DNA of 13,459 nt from Physocladia obscura (Eukaryota; Chytridiomycota; Chytridiomycetes; Chytridiales; Chytriomycetaceae), in contig JADGJH010000886.1 in NCBI GenBank assembly GCA_027596945.1, positions 1-13,459 of the forward strand. Direction: 5' to 3'. Made by a program: the position numbers and the translations under genes. A model generated the notes under the pieces. That model was not told the DNA's origin. It saw only the letters and a program-made list of their open reading frames with translations, and ran no database searches. This document shows, one piece after another, positions 10,301-13,459 of the stretch (position 1 is its first letter; each line of letters starts with the position of its first letter).

Positions 10301-11079
10301 TTAATCATTGTTAGAGTCTGAAAATGCTGGCAGTGGTGCTCTATCCTGAGTGAACATGTGGCCCAGAAAGTCTTGAATGCTTTTGTTTCCTTGACTGTTT
10401 TGTCTTGTGTTTATGTATACAGTGTCACAGGGCTCCAATTCCATAAACACTGGCTCTGATGGATAAGATGAACAGTTCATGTGTACTGATGTCTCTGATA
10501 TTGTTCCATTTGAAAGATTCTTTATCATTGTAATGGTGATTGAGGTTGGGAGTTTAGTCAGTGACAGTGGACAAACAATCCACTTACCACATTCATTCTT
10601 GTAAACCAGGACTACTGCCTCGTTTGTTGTAAGTACTCTGTCCATTGGTCTGTCACTCAAATCCAGCTTCAAGCCTTGTTTTTCTGCATCCCATCCACTC
10701 AATTCTATCGGTGACACATTTCTTTCAATAATTTGAGTCTTACATTTTGTTTCAAAGTGACTCTGCATAGTCTTTCTCAAAATCACCTTATGTTGACACA
10801 TGAAGCTTTTGTGTTTCTTGTAGTCACAGTCTTCTACATGCTCATTGGGATTCCACTGTAATACTTGCATTTTACAATTTTCATTGGTGTTAGTGTAACT
10901 TGCAACAGTTTATTATGAAATAACAATTCAGTCTTACATTGCCGGCACTTTTGTCCCAATTGATGGCGACATTTGATACAAACAAAGTGTGGATTTGACC
11001 GATTTGCACACTGAATAATTGGGAAATTGATGTTTTCAAGACAAACACAGCACATCAAGTCTGACTGTTTTAAATTCAC
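10301..11079 (-). pseudogene. SIAH/SINA-like RING E3 ubiquitin ligase, split by a frameshift
   Basis: Two overlapping minus-strand frames together resemble one SIAH-type protein. The upstream frame (down to 10834; a possible ATG at 11055-11053) carries a RING finger. CCVC, then C-x(9)-H-x2-C-x2-C, then C-x2-C match C3HC4 spacing, followed by IVKCKY as in SIAH. The downstream frame (10870-10301) continues with NEHVEDC, then SFMC, then H-x3-C, as expected for the paired SIAH zinc fingers. It ends with about 130 residues of probable beta-sandwich substrate-binding domain (VVLVYKN, SITITMIKNL, PVFMELEPCDTVYI). The two frames overlap by about 37 bp around the broken zinc finger, which points to an indel. 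SIAH proteins attach ubiquitin to target proteins; viral RING proteins often redirect host degradation. The rest of each frame is free of stops, so the break is probably recent, or an assembly error. Confidence 0.62.
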
Positions 11080-12523
11080 TACATAGTTTACAATCTTTGG
11101 TATGTTGGCATCTTGGCTTGATGTGGTCTATCTCATATCCTCTTGGTACCACCCCATCAGGAATACCAAGATGCTCCAACAGCTCTTGTCTCGTTACAAA
11201 AGTATGTTTCAAACTAAAATAATCAGAACAGCTCTTTCAAATAATGTAGTTGATTACTCAAACAGCCTTGATTCTCTTTTGTTTGAGTTCATCTTTCAAG
11301 TCTCACTCTCTCTTCTTCTTCTGTTTCATTCTGTCAAAATTAGTCTCCTTTGTCACTTTATGCTTTACGTGGTCATCAATAACATTAATATATTCTTTCT
11401 TTGTAGTCTGACTTATTGCCGTGTATCGCATATCTTTGGCCATTCTACTCTATTCATGGAGTGTGAAAGGCTCCTTTATTGAATTGCCTTGAACTCAATG
11501 GACTGTCAAACAATAGTTGACCCAGAAATACAACCAAAATTGTTCTACAGTAATCTTAATCTTGTCCTTGGTCACTGTATCTTCCAGCAACAACAGTGGC
11601 TCAATCTTTTTGACTACAAATGTTGCACTATTGACAAGTCCAAGCTTCTTGTAGTTTCTATTCAAAATCACTGGAGTGCCAACCATCAAAAGAATATCTT
11701 GTGAGTTTGGGTCATCTTTATTTGCTTCTATTCTAATCATTTTCTTCTTTAGTTTATCTCTCTGCATCATGATTTCATTGATTTGTTTTCTCTTGTTATG
11801 AGTGTACACTAGATTTACTCGAGTATACAAGTGCTTATTGTCAAAGATACTTGGATTCAATGTGTGCACAATGTCAAATAGCACTGTCACTGAGTTGTCT
11901 GAATGATGATTAATCAAGAGCTCTGTTATACTGTAATCGACAAGTTTTTTTAATGCTAGGGTACTGAGGTAATTGTATTTTCTATTGTTTTTCTCTACTC
12001 CTCCCAACTGTTTATAGTTGCCAACTAATACAAACTTGACTTTTGTTTGTAGTTTCACAAAATATAAGATTTCATAAATTGCTGCTCTCAACATATCAAC
12101 TTCATCAATGAAAATGTACTGATATCTGCTGGCTGCCTTTACTGCTTCCTTCAAGTTACACTTGTCATTGTTGTCAATATGAAAAAAATGGTGGACTGTT
12201 TGACCTTTTATAAATCTTCCTGCTTTGTTTGTACTTGCTAATAGTACAAACAAACCAGGCTCCAGTTTTTTAATAGTTTCTCTGACTTTGGTTGATTTCC
12301 CTATACCTGCTATTCCAGTTAATAACCGGCCCTCTAATCTATTTTCTGTTGGAATCCAGTCTTTATTCTCAAGCTGAAATGCATACGTACTCTTGAATGG
12401 CTCAGACTCTTTGTACTCTTTTGGTAATGCTTTGAGCTGATAATTACCAATACCTGGTTTACACTCGATTTTTAAATAAATATTTATGATAATATAATAA
12501 ATGCTTTTAAAAGAAAACAGAAA
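11036..12523 (-). pseudogene. Superfamily 1 (Pif1/RecD/Dda-like) helicase with HNH-like C-terminal extension, five in-frame stops
   Basis: One minus-strand frame runs from 12523 to a final stop at 11036-11038. The first 342 codons are open. Motifs in order are Walker A GIAGIGKST (12316-12290), motif Ia LASTNKAG, then GQTVHHFF. Next come the DE-box FIDEVDM (about 12092-12115), motif III LVGNYKQL, then YTHNKRKQIN and GTPVILNRNYKKLGLVN. NYCLTVH, then a stop, then VQGNSIKEPFTLHE covers motif V, and MRYTAIS is motif VI. The stops are TGA 11497-11495, TAG 11452-11450, TGA 11305-11303, TGA 11260-11258 and TGA 11239-11237. Past them the same frame gives FVTRQELLEHLGIPDGVV and GYEIDHIKPRC, which looks like an HNH nuclease core. 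Motif order fits DNA helicases of large eukaryotic DNA viruses. There is no ATG before the Walker A, so the 5' end is missing or altered. Confidence 0.75.
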
Positions 12524-12824
12524 CTAATGATTTTATTATTATATATGTTTCTAACTTTCTCAATTTGTGCCCAATTGCGCTATACTTAGCAGAGTTAATA
12601 TCAGAAAAAAAATTCGATATATTATGCGTTTTGTCCAAAATTGGATTTTTCCGGTTGAACCTTCCCTGGAAAAAAGACACCTGATTATCTGCCGGAATCC
12701 TCTAGCTTTTGTTGGCACCATCAGATTGATCTCAAATAAGTTGTAATCAGCAAAAAACATTGATCTTTACTTGTATGTGTACAGTAACAGTCACAAAGGC
12801 CTTTTTATTAAGGTTACTAATAGG
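12524..12824. promoter_or_regulatory. Divergent A/T-rich intergenic region between helicase (-) and unknown gene (+)
   Basis: The helicase frame starts leftwards and the next gene starts rightwards from this 300-bp interval, so it should hold both promoters if they were ever expressed here. The left side is very A/T-rich (ATAATATAATAAATGC, TTTTATTATTATATATG). The middle has a local cluster of CpG (about six in 12550-12680), unlike the CpG-poor flanks. Small frames in it show no family features. Confidence 0.4.
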
Positions 12825-13451
12825 ATGGCTGCCAATTTGGAGAACAATCCCCTGCAGACTCTTTTGAGTGCTGCGCTTGATTCAGATCAAAGTATTGCAT
12901 CAAACCACCCAATTTCAGGCGCTACTATTAATGAGCATTCAAATTTGGTTCAAGTAATTGTTCAAAAGTTCCCATTGTGTTGCTCAAATATTGAAAGACC
13001 TGCTCTTGTTATCTGTAGTAATAGTGTGGGCGACTTCAAGAGCCAGCTTTTCAATATTGCAGCTCCCTTCCTTGACAAGGAAGTTGACATTGTTGCACCA
13101 GCAAATCTTTCTGATACACCAGTCTACAGATTTGCACCAGTTTTGGAAGGTGGACTGACTGTTGAAGATCTCCCAAAATATGTAAAACTACATGTTGATA
13201 AACAGAAGGAAGGAGTGTGGACCTAAAATTCTCTCACTGATCAAAAACTCGCAAACTCCAAACATCCAGAATCAGGGAGCACAATCAAAGTTGTTCTTAT
13301 CACTCATTCATGTAGTATTTTGAATGGAGCAACACACACTAAAGTAGAGAAAAATTTGCTAAAGCATCAAATTGTTGATTGCGCAGGTGCTCCAACAAAT
13401 TTTACAGTCTCCAGCCTTGCAAGAAGATTGGAAGAGAAGTGGGGAGGCTGA
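12825..13451 (+). pseudogene. Unrecognised alpha/beta protein interrupted by one in-frame stop
   Basis: ATG 12825 opens 133 codons to a TAA at 13224-13226. The same frame then stays open for 74 more codons to TGA 13449-13451, which suggests a single gene of about 208 codons with one nonsense mutation. The first part has strand-like PALVICSNSVGDF, VDIVAPA and VYRFAPVLEGGLTVEDLPKYV. The part after the stop has IKVVLITHSCSIL, HQIVDCAGAP and a charged C-terminal helix. The repeated strand-helix pattern suggests a Rossmann-like or similar alpha/beta fold. There is no signal peptide or membrane span. I recognise no family. An intron spanning the stop does not keep the frame, so I reject that explanation. 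It may equally be an intact short protein followed by chance open sequence. Confidence 0.5.
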
Positions 13452-13459
13452 TTTAAAGC

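Larger units (their letters stand above)
9271..13459. mobile_element. Decaying integrated dsDNA virus or virus-like large transposon segment (right end outside the window)
   Basis: This segment differs from the left side in several ways. Genes lie on both strands, no introns are evident, three of four genes are broken, and CpG is rare (about 14 in 10261-12540 by eye, against seven in the single 60-bp stretch 601-660 of the glycerol kinase gene). Content is a coiled-coil orphan, a SIAH-like RING protein, a superfamily 1 helicase with an HNH-like tail and an unknown protein. Helicases of this type occur in large eukaryotic DNA viruses and some big transposons. No integrase, family B polymerase, packaging ATPase, capsid or transposase is seen, so the group cannot be named. 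The left edge is approximate. Confidence 0.55.

Noticed and set aside
10834..10870. Programmed ribosomal frameshift in the RING gene
   Set aside because: No clear slippery heptamer with a following stem was found, and neighbouring genes are clearly decaying. A simple indel is more likely.
11237..11497. Alternative genetic code explaining the TGA codons
   Set aside because: TAG is also present, the intact host genes end with TAA or TGA in the expected places, and the stops cluster only in this decayed frame.
11102..11704. Plus-strand open frames opposite the helicase tail
   Set aside because: They are antisense to a frame with clear helicase and HNH-like motifs, and have no family features of their own.
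11036..12523. Helitron Rep/helicase
   Set aside because: No Rep (HUH) domain upstream, no CTRR or hairpin end seen. The motif strings fit helicases of large DNA viruses better.
13215..13269. Intron removing the TAA in the unknown + strand gene
   Set aside because: A GT..CCAG pair exists, but splicing it moves the downstream part out of the frame that carries the strand-like segments.

Overview
The window is eukaryotic nuclear DNA. Its genes are split by short GT-AG introns (about 42-70 nt, one of 177 nt), poly-A/poly-T runs are common, and AATAAA-type signals follow two genes. The RanGAP homologue ends in an acidic tail as in fungal Rna1. Beside it are a glycerol kinase and a secreted thaumatin-like protein with an extra Cys-rich C-terminal domain. 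Together these suggest an early-diverging (chytrid-like) fungus. That is an inference; no marker gene settles it.

Left part (1-4860), all on the + strand: the 3' two thirds or so of a glycerol kinase gene (four exons visible), a complete seven-exon RanGAP gene only 125 bp downstream, and a two-exon gene for a secreted thaumatin-like protein. These are ordinary host genes with normal CpG content.

Middle part (5772-8878): one six-exon gene whose separate open frames join cleanly through five introns into a predicted protein of about 943 residues. Two copies of a domain that looks like a degenerate Nudix fold flank a central all-helical region. That helical region resembles the HeLo/MLKL-type N-terminal four-helix bundles of fungal and animal cell-death proteins. 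This is the most novel-looking object in the window: possibly a sensor/executioner protein of fungal programmed cell death or non-self recognition. Both domain assignments are by eye.

Right part (about 9271-13459): a different kind of DNA. Genes lie on both strands, no introns are evident, and CpG is strongly depleted in its core (about 14 CpG in 10261-12540). It holds an intact coiled-coil orphan gene (+), a SIAH-like RING protein broken by a frameshift (-), a superfamily 1 helicase fused in frame to an HNH-nuclease-like tail and interrupted by five in-frame stops, four of them TGA (-), and an unrecognised alpha/beta-looking protein interrupted by one stop (+). The simplest reading is a decaying integrated dsDNA virus or large virus-like transposon. 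Its CpG loss and TGA stops fit methylation followed by deamination. No integrase, polymerase, capsid gene or terminal repeat is visible, so the element type is unresolved and it probably continues past the right end.
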